Below are positions 25,900 to 35,155 of a DNA stretch of 64,000 nt, in pieces. A program made the position numbers and the translations under genes. The DNA lies in NCBI GenBank assembly GCA_965225955.1, contig CBDDBX010000009.1, positions 106,487 to 170,486 of the forward strand, written 5' to 3'. The DNA is from CBDDBX01 sp965225955 (GTDB lineage Bacteria; Acidobacteriota; Aminicenantia; UBA2199). The notes under the pieces are model-generated. The model did no database searches, was not told the DNA's origin, and was given only the letters and a program-made list of their open reading frames with translations. Each line of letters opens with the position of its first letter. The first letter of the stretch is position 1.

Positions 25900-25928
25900 T
25901 TGAAATTCTTATGTATAAATAATATTCT
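25900..25928 (+). promoter_or_regulatory. Sigma-70-type promoter of the first double-VOC gene
   Basis: TTGAAA, 17-base spacer, TATTCT, about 40 bases before the start codon. The same two hexamers and spacing precede the second double-VOC gene. Confidence 0.65.
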
Positions 25929-25969
25929 CATCAATGGTACTCTGAAACTACCAGATAAAGGAGGAATTT

Positions 25970-26743
25970 ATGGAAGTTATTAAAAAACATAATCCCGGTA
26001 CATTCTGCTGGGTTGAACTGGCTACTTCAGATAGTGAAAAAGCAAAACAATTTTATAGAGAACTTTTTGGATGGGAAGCTATAGATCAGACCATGGGAGA
26101 TGGCGGAGTCTATACTATGTTTAAACTTGATGGTAAAGAGGTTGGTGCAATGTATCAGCTGGATAAAAATCATAGTGAAGTTCCACCACACTGGCTGGCT
26201 TATATTAGTGTTGATAACATTGATGATACAGTGAAAAAAGTGGTTGAAGCAGGAGGTACTACATGCGTAGGTCCTTTCGATGTATCAACTGCCGGACGTA
26301 TGGCAGTAATTACAGCACCTGAAGGCGAGTATTTTGGAGTATGGCAGCCTAAGGATCATATAGGAACAAAGGTTAAAAATGTGCCTGGAAGTTACTGCTG
26401 GAATGAACTTGGAATAAGAGACGATGCCAAAGCCCGGAAGTTCTATACTGAAGTGTTTGGCTGGAGTAGTAAGAAAGATAATTTCGGTCCAATAGAATAT
26501 ACTACCTATAAAGTTGCAGAAGAACCTGTAGGAGGAATGTATGTTATGACTGCAGATATGGAAGGTATTCCGGCTCACTGGCTGACATACTTTGTTGTAG
26601 AAGACTGCGATAAGAGTTGTAAGCTTGTTGAAGATAAGGGGGGCTCCGTTGCAATGCCTCCTCAGGAGATTCCCGGGATCGGCCGTTTTGCAGTTGTACA
26701 GGACCCACAGGGAGCTGTTATGGGGCTTATAAAACCAGGATAA
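25970..26743 (+). CDS. Double VOC-domain protein (glyoxalase/bleomycin-resistance fold), copy 1
   Basis: 257 residues with two VOC domains (about residues 8-124 and 135-256). Each starts with the same pattern: NPGTFCWVELATSDSEKAKQFYRELFGW and VPGSYCWNELGIRDDAKARKFYTEVFGW, and each ends with a D/APEG or DPQGA strand. This is the two-domain group of small soluble VOC proteins often annotated as hydroxylases; the reaction is unknown. ATG follows AAAGGAGG. A near-identical gene lies 114 bp downstream, indicating tandem duplication, each with its own promoter and terminator. Confidence 0.9.
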   Translation: MEVIKKHNPGTFCWVELATSDSEKAKQFYRELFGWEAIDQTMGDGGVYTMFKLDGKEVGAMYQLDKNHSEVPPHWLAYISVDNIDDTVKKVVEAGGTTCVGPFDVSTAGRMAVITAPEGEYFGVWQPKDHIGTKVKNVPGSYCWNELGIRDDAKARKFYTEVFGWSSKKDNFGPIEYTTYKVAEEPVGGMYVMTADMEGIPAHWLTYFVVEDCDKSCKLVEDKGGSVAMPPQEIPGIGRFAVVQDPQGAVMGLIKPG

Positions 26744-26762
26744 AACTAATTGTAAATATAAG

Positions 26763-26787
26763 GGAGAGCTAAGGAGCTCTCCTTTTT
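26763..26787 (+). terminator. Terminator after double-VOC copy 1
   Basis: GGAGAGCT pairs with AGCTCTCC over AAGG, followed by TTTTT. Confidence 0.88.
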
Positions 26788-26811
26788 CTATGAAGATTCC
26801 ACTTACCGGTG

Positions 26812-26840
26812 TTGAAAAAAAAATCCTGATAAAATATTCT
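26812..26840 (+). promoter_or_regulatory. Sigma-70-type promoter of the second double-VOC gene
   Basis: TTGAAA, 17-base spacer, TATTCT, 18 bases before the GTG start codon. Confidence 0.65.
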
Positions 26841-26857
26841 GGGTACCGGAGGCTGCA

Positions 26858-27622
26858 GTGGATAATATAACAAAATATAACCCCGGCGCATTCTGCTGGG
26901 TTGAACTTTCTACATCAGATACAGAAAAGGTAAAACCTTTTTACAGAGAACTGTTTGGATGGGAAGAGACTATCCTTTCAGGGGATAGTGATAATAGATA
27001 CACAATATTTAAAATAGATGGCAGAGAGATCGGTGCAATGTATCAGAGTGATAGTGATGAAGTATCCCAATGGCTACCTTATGTTTGTGTAGATTCTGTA
27101 GATGAAGTATTAAATAGAACCGAAACAGCAGGTGGAATTGTTCAGACAGGCTCTGTTGATGTAACTTCAGCAGGGAGACTGGCAGTAATAAAGGCTCCTG
27201 AAGGAGAACTTCTTGGGGTGTTGCAGGGGAAAGAACAGGTCGGAACAAAAATTAAAGGAGTACCAGGAAGTTTCTGCTGGAATGACCTGGGTGTAGATGA
27301 TTATAAAGTGTCGGGTAAGTTCTACTCAGCAACTATTGGCTGGGAGCTACTGGGAATTGATGAACCTGATACAGAGTGTATAACTCTTAAAGCTGGAGAT
27401 GAATATGTTGCCGGCTTATATAAGAGACCGGAAGCAATGAGTGCTCTTCCCAGGCAGTGGTTCACATATTTTGTTGTGGATGATTGCTGTTGTAGTTGTA
27501 AAGTTGTAGTGGAAAATGGTGGTAAGGTAATAATTCCTGTTGAAGAAGCGGAAGGTATGGGAGCTTATGCCCTTGTCTCTGATCCACAGGGAGCACTCTT
27601 CTGGATAATTAAACCTGCTTAA
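26858..27622 (+). CDS. Double VOC-domain protein, copy 2
   Basis: 254 residues, GTG start after GGAGG. Same layout as the preceding gene: NPGAFCWVELSTSDTEKVKPFYRELFGW opens the first domain and VPGSFCWNDLGVDDYKVSGKFY the second. Sequence identity to copy 1 is high in the first domain and lower in the second, where the YSATIGWELLG part has diverged. A tandem paralogue that may have shifted substrate. Followed by its own terminator. Confidence 0.9.
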   Translation: MDNITKYNPGAFCWVELSTSDTEKVKPFYRELFGWEETILSGDSDNRYTIFKIDGREIGAMYQSDSDEVSQWLPYVCVDSVDEVLNRTETAGGIVQTGSVDVTSAGRLAVIKAPEGELLGVLQGKEQVGTKIKGVPGSFCWNDLGVDDYKVSGKFYSATIGWELLGIDEPDTECITLKAGDEYVAGLYKRPEAMSALPRQWFTYFVVDDCCCSCKVVVENGGKVIIPVEEAEGMGAYALVSDPQGALFWIIKPA

Positions 27623-27640
27623 TGACCAGATGGAATAGAT

Positions 27641-27666
27641 GAGAGCAGAACCCTCTGCTCTCTTTT
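27641..27666 (+). terminator. Terminator between double-VOC copy 2 and the zinc-ribbon gene
   Basis: GAGAGCAGA pairs with TCTGCTCTC over ACCC, followed by TTTT. It lies between convergent genes. Confidence 0.85.
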
Positions 27667-27676
27667 CAGATTTCTG

Positions 27677-27886
27677 TTAATTGGTAAAGAAATCAAATAT
27701 GTTGGAAAGCTGACTGGTATCTGCTTTATACATCTCTGTGTATCTGCACCTGGTGCATGAAACTGTCGTAAACTTTCTGTTCTGAATATTGAAGAATTTT
27801 GAGAAGTTTCCACCAGTAGCCTGAAACTGATCTGTTTCATAAGATGTGTTCGAACATTTTGGGCAGTGCCATGTTCCTCTATTCAT
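27677..27886 (-). CDS. Zinc-ribbon protein (DUF2082-like)
   Basis: 69 residues with two CxxC knuckles: WHCPKCSNTSYETDQFQATGG near the start and VSCTRCRYTEMYKAD in the second half, ending SNIFDFFTN. Pattern, spacing and length fit the DUF2082 group of small zinc-ribbon proteins proposed to bind nucleic acid. ATG follows AAGGAGG on the minus strand. Function unknown. Confidence 0.85.
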   Translation of the reverse strand: MNRGTWHCPKCSNTSYETDQFQATGGNFSKFFNIQNRKFTTVSCTRCRYTEMYKADTSQLSNIFDFFTN

Positions 27887-28196
27887 TAAAACCTCCTTAA
27901 TACAACGATTACTACTCCAGGGTTCAGCATTCTATTCAAAAGCTTCTTTTTATGATTACTACTTTGTTACTTTTATATTAAGCAGAAGTAATGGAGGGCA
28001 GTTTTTTGGAAATATCTATTGGGTAAGTAGCGGAGTTATTGATAGTCTAAAAAGAAAAACATTATGAATCTTAATCAGGTTTACTGAAAATAGTTGTTCT
28101 GTTGGTGCGGCCTGAAAAAGTCCGCGTCTTCTTTGCGTTGTGTTGTAAAGTGTTAGAGTATATATTTTAATTATCGGTAACTTAAAAGGAGTTCTT
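27887..28196. other. 310-bp intergenic region
   Basis: Divergent region between the zinc-ribbon and deacetylase genes. Apart from a weak hairpin (GCGG...CCGC near 28110) I see no feature. Confidence 0.5.
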
Positions 28197-29024
28197 ATGC
28201 GAATAGTGTTGTGTTTTATAGTGTTTATCAATTCGATGTTGATAACAGGTACAGAGAGGGAGATAGCTATCACTCTTGATGATCTGCCCGTTGTTTTACA
28301 GGAAAGATATAGTGAAGTTGAGCAGAAAAAGATCTTTAACAGAGTGCTGAACTCTCTCGCAAAACATGAAGTTAAAGCAACAGGGTTTGTAGTGGGGAAG
28401 AAGATAAGAAATGAGATACACAGAAAAATGCTGAAGAGTTTTATTGATAGAGGCCATACTATTGGTAATCACTCTTTTTCACATTATGATCTTAATAACA
28501 CAGACAATGGTACTTATTGTGAAGATATTAAGAAATGCAGAAAAGTAATTTCAGAATATTTAAAAGGTGAGGAGTATTTCAGATACCCAATGCTGCATCG
28601 TGGTAATAGTAAGGAAAAGAGAGAGGCAATCTACTCCTATTTAAGGAAAAATGGCTATAAAACAGCGCCTGTGTCGATAGATAATGATGAGTACAGTTTT
28701 AATATTCCTGCTCTCAGAGCATTCAGAAATGGGAAACAAGACGAACTGGAAGGTATCAGACAGAAATATTTTAAGCACATGTTCAGCAGGTTCGACTATT
28801 ATGAAAAGCTTTCAGAGAAAAAACTGGGGCGCCCTATGAAACATATTCTGCTACTCCACCTCAATCTGCTTAACTCTCTGTTTCTTGAGGAACTTCTGGC
28901 TGAAATGAGAAAGAGAGGGTGGAAGTTCATTACTATGGAAGAGGCTCTTACTGATCCTGTGTACAGAGAGAAAGATTCTTATGCAGGGCCTAAAGGCATA
29001 GGCTGGCTGGAGCGTTTGAACTAG
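28197..29024 (+). CDS. Polysaccharide deacetylase family protein (CE4/NodB fold), secreted
   Basis: 275 residues; signal-like N-terminus (VLCFIVFINSMLITG) then EIAITLDDLP, where the two Asp take the place of the catalytic and metal-binding TFDD motif. The zinc motif GHTIGNHSFSHYD (HxxxH type) and FRYPMLHRG are present. These enzymes remove acetyl groups from sugars of cell-wall or surface polymers; members with the TLDD start are less well characterised. ATG follows AAAAGGAG. Single gene. Confidence 0.88.
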   Translation: MRIVLCFIVFINSMLITGTEREIAITLDDLPVVLQERYSEVEQKKIFNRVLNSLAKHEVKATGFVVGKKIRNEIHRKMLKSFIDRGHTIGNHSFSHYDLNNTDNGTYCEDIKKCRKVISEYLKGEEYFRYPMLHRGNSKEKREAIYSYLRKNGYKTAPVSIDNDEYSFNIPALRAFRNGKQDELEGIRQKYFKHMFSRFDYYEKLSEKKLGRPMKHILLLHLNLLNSLFLEELLAEMRKRGWKFITMEEALTDPVYREKDSYAGPKGIGWLERLN

Positions 29025-29042
29025 TTGCATTAAAAGGGACAG

Positions 29043-29332
29043 ATGAAAAGAGACAGAAAGCCCGGTGTATTTCTTTTTCTGATAATTATTGTCAGTATAC
29101 TGATCTCTGCAGGTGGAATATATCTTATATCCCAGTGAAAAAGTTATAAAACAGAGGGGTAGTGGTTTCCAGAGATCAGATAATTGATGAGGTATGGGGC
29201 AGGGAGTATGATCCACATATAAAGACTATTGACAACTTCATTGGAAAACTGAGGCGTAAAATTGAAAAAGATCCCGGGAATCCTGAATATATACTAAATG
29301 TTTTCGGAGCTGGGTTTAAGCTTACTTTGTAA
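29043..29332 (+). pseudogene. Two-component system remnants (kinase-like N-terminus, response-regulator C-terminus)
   Basis: At 29043-29138 a 31-codon frame (MKRDRKPGVFLFLIIIV...) is a basic start plus one membrane helix, like the first segment of a sensor kinase. Right after it, in another frame (about 29150-29332), NRGVVVSRDQIIDEVWGREYDP and TIDNFIGKLRRKIEKDPGNP, ending VFGAGFKLTL, is the C-terminal winged-helix domain of an OmpR-type response regulator, with no receiver domain before it. A stop codon at 29147 precedes this frame. Most likely a deletion joined the ends of a two-component pair. Confidence 0.75.
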
Positions 29333-29353
29333 TTTTTTCATATTCTGAAATCT

Positions 29354-29420
29354 ATTTCTTTTTAAAGTTGAAAGAAATCTGTTGATGTGTTACTTTATTC
29401 TTTCATAGTTTGAAAGAAAT
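29354..29420 (+). promoter_or_regulatory. Two palindromes upstream of the second padR gene (candidate PadR operator)
   Basis: ATTTCTTT (29354-29361) pairs with AAAGAAAT (29371-29378); TTCTTTCA (29398-29405) pairs with TGAAAGAA (29411-29418). The right halves share AAAGAAAT and are 42 bp apart, about four helical turns. They end 10 bases before the ATG at 29430. This is a typical layout for autoregulation by a dimeric PadR protein. Confidence 0.55.
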
Positions 29421-29429
29421 GGAGGAGTA

Positions 29430-29756
29430 ATGAGACTAATATCCAGATCAGAAGAGTATGTGCTGCTTTCAGTACATGGCCTCAGAGAAAAGGCGTGTTT
29501 AATAGAAGTAAGAGAGCAGCTAAATGAAATAACAGGAAAAACCTGGTCCGTAAGTTCAATATATGTGCCTCTCAATAAACTGGAAGAGAGAGGGCTGTTG
29601 TCAACAAATATTGGTGAACCAACTCTTAAAAGAGGTGGTAAGGCGGTTAAATATTATCAGTTAACAGATAAAGGTCTTGAAACTCTCGGGGAAATAAGAG
29701 CAATAAATCAGAAAGTCTGGTCTGCAAACTGGGAGAAGGTAAATGAAAAACTCTAA
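29430..29756 (+). CDS. PadR-family transcriptional regulator (second locus)
   Basis: 108 residues, ATG after GGAGGAG. Winged helix as in the gene at 6971: EEYVLLSVHGL, then SVSSIYVPLNKLEERGLL and the wing KRGGKAVKYYQLTDKGLETL. It overlaps the permease gene by 14 bp. The two PadR/permease pairs are clear paralogous loci 22 kb apart. Confidence 0.92.
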   Translation: MRLISRSEEYVLLSVHGLREKACLIEVREQLNEITGKTWSVSSIYVPLNKLEERGLLSTNIGEPTLKRGGKAVKYYQLTDKGLETLGEIRAINQKVWSANWEKVNEKL

Positions 29757-32332
29757 ACTGGCTATCAGGTTATTACGTTTTTTTCTTCCTTCTGAAGATG
29801 CAGACTATCTTGCAGGGGATTTTGAAGAGTTAAGTTCAAATATTTCTGAAGATAGAGGAAGGCTCTTTGCATGGTTCTGGTTGTGGGGACAGGTACTGTT
29901 TAATATACCAGGTTTTGCCGTTCTGAAATTAAAGTGGGGGCTTGAGATTATTGGGAATAATTTCAGAAGCTCTTTTAGAAATATTAAGAAAAACTCTGCA
30001 TTTTCACTAATTAACATTACGGGACTTGCTGTAGGAATGGCTGCTGTAATGACTATTTTTATCTATGTCTATTCAGAAATCAGTATAGATAAGTGGCATG
30101 AAGATGCAGATTCAATCTACAGAGTGGATTGCAATCAGAAAGATAACCTTTTCATGGGAAACAGTGTCTATGCAATTACTCCTATACCTCTTAAAATATG
30201 AACTCGCAGGAAATGTTGCAGATATTGATGCTGCAACCAGAGTAGATCTGGATATAAGGGCTGTACTTAAAGTTAATGAGGAGAGATATACCGGGAGAGG
30301 ATTATGGGCTGATGGAGATTTTTTCAGAGTCTTTAGTTTTGGTTTGAAGCGTGGGGACAGGTTAAGTTCTCTTAAAGGTCCCGGAAGGATTGTTATCTCT
30401 GAAGATCTGGGGCAAAGGCTGTTTAAAGGAGCAGATCCTGTTGGTAAGGTTATAAAAATTGACGGTAAGTATGACCTTACTGTTACAGGTATTCTGGATA
30501 GTATTCCTGAGAACAGTAGTATGAAATTTGAATATATTGTCTCTGAAGATACGAGGTTGAAAGATCAGAAAAGCTGGTTCTATAAATCAAGAGAGAAGTG
30601 GACTCACTCAAATATAGTTACTTTCTTTAAAAGTGCAAAGGGGAAATCTTCTGAAGAACTTCAGAATAGTATTAATCAGATTATGGAGAGAAAGAGGAAG
30701 ATCCTTGACGGTATCGATTTTGTTATAAAGCCATTTAAGGACCTGTATCTGACAACAGAAAGTAACTTTGAACTTTTTTTAACCGGAAGTCTTGAAATGG
30801 TTCGTCTTTTTTCTGCAATTGGACTTGTTATTCTTCTTCTTGCTTTTATAAATTATGTCAACCTTACTACTGCCAGAATGTCTGAAAGAACAGGAGAGGT
30901 GGCTATAAGAAAAATCATGGGAGGCACAGGTAAGCAACTTTTTATGCAGCACATAGCGGAAGCCACACTTTTCTCGATTATATCAATGGTAGCTGCTATA
31001 GGCATCTCTTTTGTATTTGCACCTTTTACAAAAGAACTTACAGGTAAAAATATATCTCTGTTAACTCTACCTGTATGGGATCTTTTTATAATGATTTCCC
31101 TATTGACTATTGCCACAGTGATATTTGCAGGGTTCTGGCCGGCTATGAAATTTGCGGGTTCAGCAATGGGGACAGGTACAGTTCTTAAAGAGCGTATTTC
31201 AGGTATGAGGAGGGGAAGGAAATTCAGAAACATCCTTACAATATTGCAGGTTACTGCTTCAGTTATACTTCTTGTGGCAACAGGAACAATTCTGAAACAG
31301 GTCTGGTATATTCTGAATCACGATAATGGCTTTGAGAGAGACAGAGTTCTTATTGTCAGAACACCGGACCGTACATTTGGACGCAGTTATGAAGCTTTCA
31401 GAGGAGATCTGATGAAAAAGAGGGGTATAGCAGATGTAACATGCTCATATTATACTCCTGCCAGAATAGGTACTCAGACAGGAACCGAAGCCGTTAATGG
31501 AGATGGTAAGCTGGTTAATATTCCTGTTTTTGCAGGTAGAACAGGAGATAATTTCATAGAGTTTTATGGCATGAAGATACTGAAGGGAGCCAGTTTTAAA
31601 AACTCAAATATTGAAAAGGCGGTTATTGTTAATGAAGCGCTTGTAAAGAAGATGGGATGGAAGAATCCTCTGGGAGTGAAATTCCCTGTAATGGGAAATA
31701 AAGGAGCAGAGATTGTAGGAGTAGTTAAAGATTTTAATTTCTCTTCACTTCACAATGGAATAAGACCTATGGCTCTGTTTAAATCCAATTTCAGAATGAG
31801 AATGGTATCAATTAAGATTGCCGGTAGCAATACAGTAGATACAATCCAGGCTGTAAAAGAGGTTTATAGCAAATATGAGAAGAAGTATCCCTTTAGTTAC
31901 AGTTTTCTGGATGATCAGTACAGAGGTATGTACAGGAAAGAAATTAATCTGGGAAAAATTATGGGAGGTCTTGCTTTTCTTGCAATGATTATTGCGGGCA
32001 TGGGCTTGCTGGGAACTTCAATGTGGGGGATAAAAAAGAGAGTGAAGGAGATCGGAGTAAGAAAAGTACTGGGATCATCTGTTTCCGGTATAGTTTTCCT
32101 TCTTATTAAAGAGTTTATGAAACTTGTTTTAATTGGCAACCTCATCGCATGGCCTGTAGCATGGTTCATAATGAATGACTGGCTGGAAGGATTTGCATAC
32201 AGAATAGACAGCATAACTGAAATTTTAGTGATTACAGGTGCAGGAACAGCTCTTCTGACTCTTTTTGTGATAATAAGGCATGCTTTTAAAGCAGCAGCAG
32301 ATAATCCGGTTAAAGTTCTCCGGCAGGAATAA
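29743..32332 (+). pseudogene. MacB/FtsX-like permease with prefix domain, frameshifted (second locus)
   Basis: The first 150 residues (prefix domain AIRLLRFFLPSEDADYLAGDFEE and first membrane segment SLINITGLAVGMAAVM) end early at 30201 after YAITPIPLKI. The rest continues in the next frame from KYELAGNVADIDAATRVD to the end, with EVAIRKIMGG and EIGVRKVLGSS coupling motifs and eight membrane segments in all. The break is at four A (30193-30196); one A fewer gives a protein of 862 residues, close to the 857 of the paralogue. Everything outside the break is intact, so either this is recent decay or a base error. No ATPase gene is adjacent. Confidence 0.88.
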
Positions 32333-32399
32333 TTTTGGGGGACAGGTAAGAATTGCGTTTCTTTATGTAGAATAAAGATGATAATAATGAAATATTCTG

Positions 32400-32428
32400 T
32401 TGACACCTTTTTTTGGGGAAAATATAAT
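32400..32428 (+). promoter_or_regulatory. Consensus sigma-70 promoter
   Basis: Perfect TTGACA, 17-base spacer, perfect TATAAT, 54 bases before the start codon of the Ntn hydrolase gene. It predicts strong constitutive expression. Confidence 0.85.
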
Positions 32429-32482
32429 CTGGTATACTCTGCTGATTTTTATTAGCAGAGGAGATATTTATAAGGAGTACCT

Positions 32483-33676
32483 ATGAAGGTGTGTAAAGTT
32501 TTTGTTATTCTTGTAATTCTTGCCTCTGCAGTTCTGAATTTATCTGCAGAGAAGTGTATTGAGAATTGCTCATCAGCAATTATCAGTAGTAAGGCCAGTA
32601 AGCATGGAGTACCTGTGTTATGGAAAAATCGTGATACAGATTATATTGCCAATAAAGTTGTATATGTTAAAGAGACACCATACAGCTATATAGGGCTTGT
32701 TAATACAATTTCTGCTTCTGGAAGAGAGTGTTATGCGGGACTCAATTCAGCTGGTTTTGCTATTATGAATACTGTAGGTCTGAATCTTCCTCTGAAATCT
32801 TCTGAAACTAAAGATATGGAAGGTATCATGATGGGTGATGCTCTCAGAACCTGTAAAACTGTAGAAGATTTTGAAAACTATATAAAGGCAAATCTGGGAC
32901 CACATCTTGGAAGTCAGGCCAATTTCGGAGTTTTCGATTCTACAGGCAAAATTCTGCTTTTTGAGATTCATAATCATGGGTACAAAAAATTTGACCCACT
33001 TAAAGATGATAAAAAGTATCTTGTTAATACAAACTTTTCAAGAAGTGGTGCCAAAGGAAAAGGTGCCGGGTATCTGAGATTTGAAAGAGCTACTGAACTG
33101 TTTAATCAGTTTAAACAGGGTGAGGTTGATTTTTACAGAGTATTAAGAGAGTTTACAAGAGATACAGGCCATGTACTTCTGGAAAATCCAACATGGGATG
33201 ATATGAAAAAGACTCCTGCAGGTGAAGATAGCTGGATCATTACAAGAGACTGTATCAATAAATATTATACCTCATCAGCTGTTGTTCTGACAGGTAAAGG
33301 TGAGAAGAGACCTGCTACAATGTGGGTTGTACCAGGTGAACCGGTTTGTGCTATATCCCTGCCTCTGTGGGTTGAAGCCGGGGAAGTTCCTGAAGAGTTC
33401 TGGAAAGGTAAGGAATCCCCTCTGTGGACAGAGTCCATGAGATTGAAAAAGATCATCAGACCTTATGAAGAGGGCAGTAAAAAGAGCTATATGAATCTTG
33501 CTAAACTAGATAATGCAGGTGGTACTGGTTTTCTGCCTCAGCTTCTGGAAACTGAAAAGAAAATTTTTAAAATGACCAAAAAGTTTCTTAAGAAGAAACG
33601 CTCATCAAAAGAGCTTGCGGCTTTCCAGAAAAAAATGGCAGCAATGGCTCTTGAAACAATGAAAAAAATCAAGTAA
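32483..33676 (+). CDS. Secreted C45-like Ntn hydrolase (linear amide hydrolase family)
   Basis: 397 residues, ATG after AAGGAG. Signal peptide to about residue 22; Cys29 in ENCSSAIISSKASKHGVPVLWKNRDTD is the probable autoprocessed nucleophile, and WKNRD is typical of the penicillin-acylase/C45 side of the Ntn superfamily. Later GLNSAGFAIMNTVG and NFGVFDSTGKILLFEIHN fit the same fold. Substrates would be acyl-amino compounds or small peptides; exact specificity is not visible. The C-terminal 60 residues are Lys-rich and helical. Preceded by a perfect promoter and followed by a terminator, so it is a single transcription unit. Confidence 0.82.
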   Translation: MKVCKVFVILVILASAVLNLSAEKCIENCSSAIISSKASKHGVPVLWKNRDTDYIANKVVYVKETPYSYIGLVNTISASGRECYAGLNSAGFAIMNTVGLNLPLKSSETKDMEGIMMGDALRTCKTVEDFENYIKANLGPHLGSQANFGVFDSTGKILLFEIHNHGYKKFDPLKDDKKYLVNTNFSRSGAKGKGAGYLRFERATELFNQFKQGEVDFYRVLREFTRDTGHVLLENPTWDDMKKTPAGEDSWIITRDCINKYYTSSAVVLTGKGEKRPATMWVVPGEPVCAISLPLWVEAGEVPEEFWKGKESPLWTESMRLKKIIRPYEEGSKKSYMNLAKLDNAGGTGFLPQLLETEKKIFKMTKKFLKKKRSSKELAAFQKKMAAMALETMKKIK

Positions 33677-33685
33677 CTACAATAT

Positions 33686-33712
33686 AGAGGCAGTTCGAAT
33701 GAAACTGCCTCT
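33686..33712 (+). terminator. Terminator after the Ntn hydrolase gene
   Basis: AGAGGCAGTT pairs with AACTGCCTCT over a 7-base loop, followed by TT. The short T run makes it moderate. Confidence 0.7.
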
Positions 33713-33890
33713 TTCACCTGATATTCGGTTCAGAATAGTTGGTAAATAAAATTTATCAGTAACATTCCAAACTTTCTTCAGTGTTATATTCACATTGGTT
33801 AACAGGGTAAATTGCATTGGGTTTACTGTTTTCGTGATTCCATATCAACTCCCTTATACAAAACCAGATTGATCAGACGGTGAGGTAAAT

Positions 33891-35101
33891 GTGAAGATTT
33901 TAAGGTTACTAGTTTTAGTTCTGTTATTGAGTTGTTATGTGTTTGCAGATAACCTGGTGGTAAAAGATGTTAATGTAAATGGTCTCAAAAAGACCAGAAA
34001 AAAAACTTTTCTGAGAATGGTTGGAATCATTGCCGGTGATATGTGGAGTGATGATCTGAAAAGAACTATTCTTCGTCGCCTCAATAATGCAGGTACATTT
34101 GAAGAGGTGGGAGTAGAAGTAAAAAAAGAGAGCAATGGGGTTTCACTCTTATTTAATGTTAAAGAGAAATGGTCTCTTGTAGGTTTTCCTATGATTACCG
34201 GAGGAGGGGGCTCACAGTTTGGTGCAGTTGCTGTGGACTCCAATTTCCTCGGTACCCAGAGTGTGGGAGCAGTTATGGCGGGGGTAAGAAGTGGTAAACC
34301 ACAGCTTTTTGGTTACTATTCTGACCCATGGTTTCTTTCATGGAGAAACTATCTTACTATTCTTGCAGGGTACAGTGGTTCAGAAATCGGAGATTTTGAA
34401 AGAAATACCTGGGTTGCAGGTATTGAAGCTGGCCATAGGTTCAGTGAATATTTTTCAGTTGGAGCAGGGCTTAAATTTGAAAATTATAAACATGATAAAG
34501 ATAAGGCTGTTGTACCTGAAGATGGTAAAAGTTATATTTTTTCTCTAAAAGCAAAATATGACAAGCTGAATATAGTGGAAGATACTTTCAATGGTTTTAC
34601 CAGCGAAGTGGTTTTTCAGAAGAACACATGGTGGTCAGATTTTGGATACTATAAACTGTTCGCCAGAGCGTCCTGGTTTGCTCCTACTGTAAGCAATCAT
34701 ACTTTTGCAGCGATGATTTCAGGTGGTGTTTCTGATGCACCTTACGGGCATGGGTATACCATAGGAGGGCAGGGTGGAGAAGGTACTGTACCTATAAAAG
34801 GCATAGACGATAATGAATATATTGCAGCAAAAGTACTATCCGGTTCTCTTGAATACAGAGTACCTGTATATAAGACAAGGACTTTTTGTTTTCTCTTACA
34901 GGATTTTATGATTTTGTGCATTTTTCCCATGAAAAAGGGGTGAAACTGCCGGAGGGTAATTTCATCAATACTATGGGGGTAGCGTTCAGGGTATATGTAA
35001 GAAAGGTGACAATTCCTGCACTGCAGATTTTTGCTGCTTACAATCCTGATACGAAGAATGTCAAAGCAGGTTTCTCAATAGGTATAGGATTGGGAAATTA
35101 G
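33891..35101 (+). pseudogene. Omp85/BamA-like outer-membrane protein with one POTRA domain, frameshifted
   Basis: GTG start after GAGGT; signal peptide (RLLVLVLLLSCYVFA). One POTRA-like domain (about residues 20-95: VVKDVNVNGLKKTRKKTFLRMVG ... VSLLFNVKEKW) followed by a barrel region. The first frame ends at 34943 after IFPMKKG, but the barrel continues in another frame, FSLTGFYDFVHFSHEKGVKLP, to 35101, ending KAGFSIGIGLGN. The break fits one missing T in TTTTT (34883-34887). The repaired protein has about 403 residues, short for BamA, so it is a small two-part Omp85 relative that may secrete or insert a partner. Terminator follows. Confidence 0.8.
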
Positions 35102-35120
35102 CCGGTTATGACTGATGTAT

Positions 35121-35148
35121 ACCCGGAGAGCTAAATAGATCTCCGGGT
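35121..35148 (+). terminator. Terminator between Omp85-like and transglutaminase genes
   Basis: ACCCGGAGA pairs with TCTCCGGGT, followed by TTATTCTCTATTTTTTT. The genes converge here. Confidence 0.78.
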
Positions 35149-35155
35149 TTATTCT

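Larger units (their letters stand above)
29025..29429. other. 405-bp region with two-component remnants and operator-like palindromes
   Basis: No intact gene. It contains a 31-codon frame, a response-regulator tail and two inverted repeats before the second padR gene, described separately. A partial GGGACAG motif is at 29034. Confidence 0.7.
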
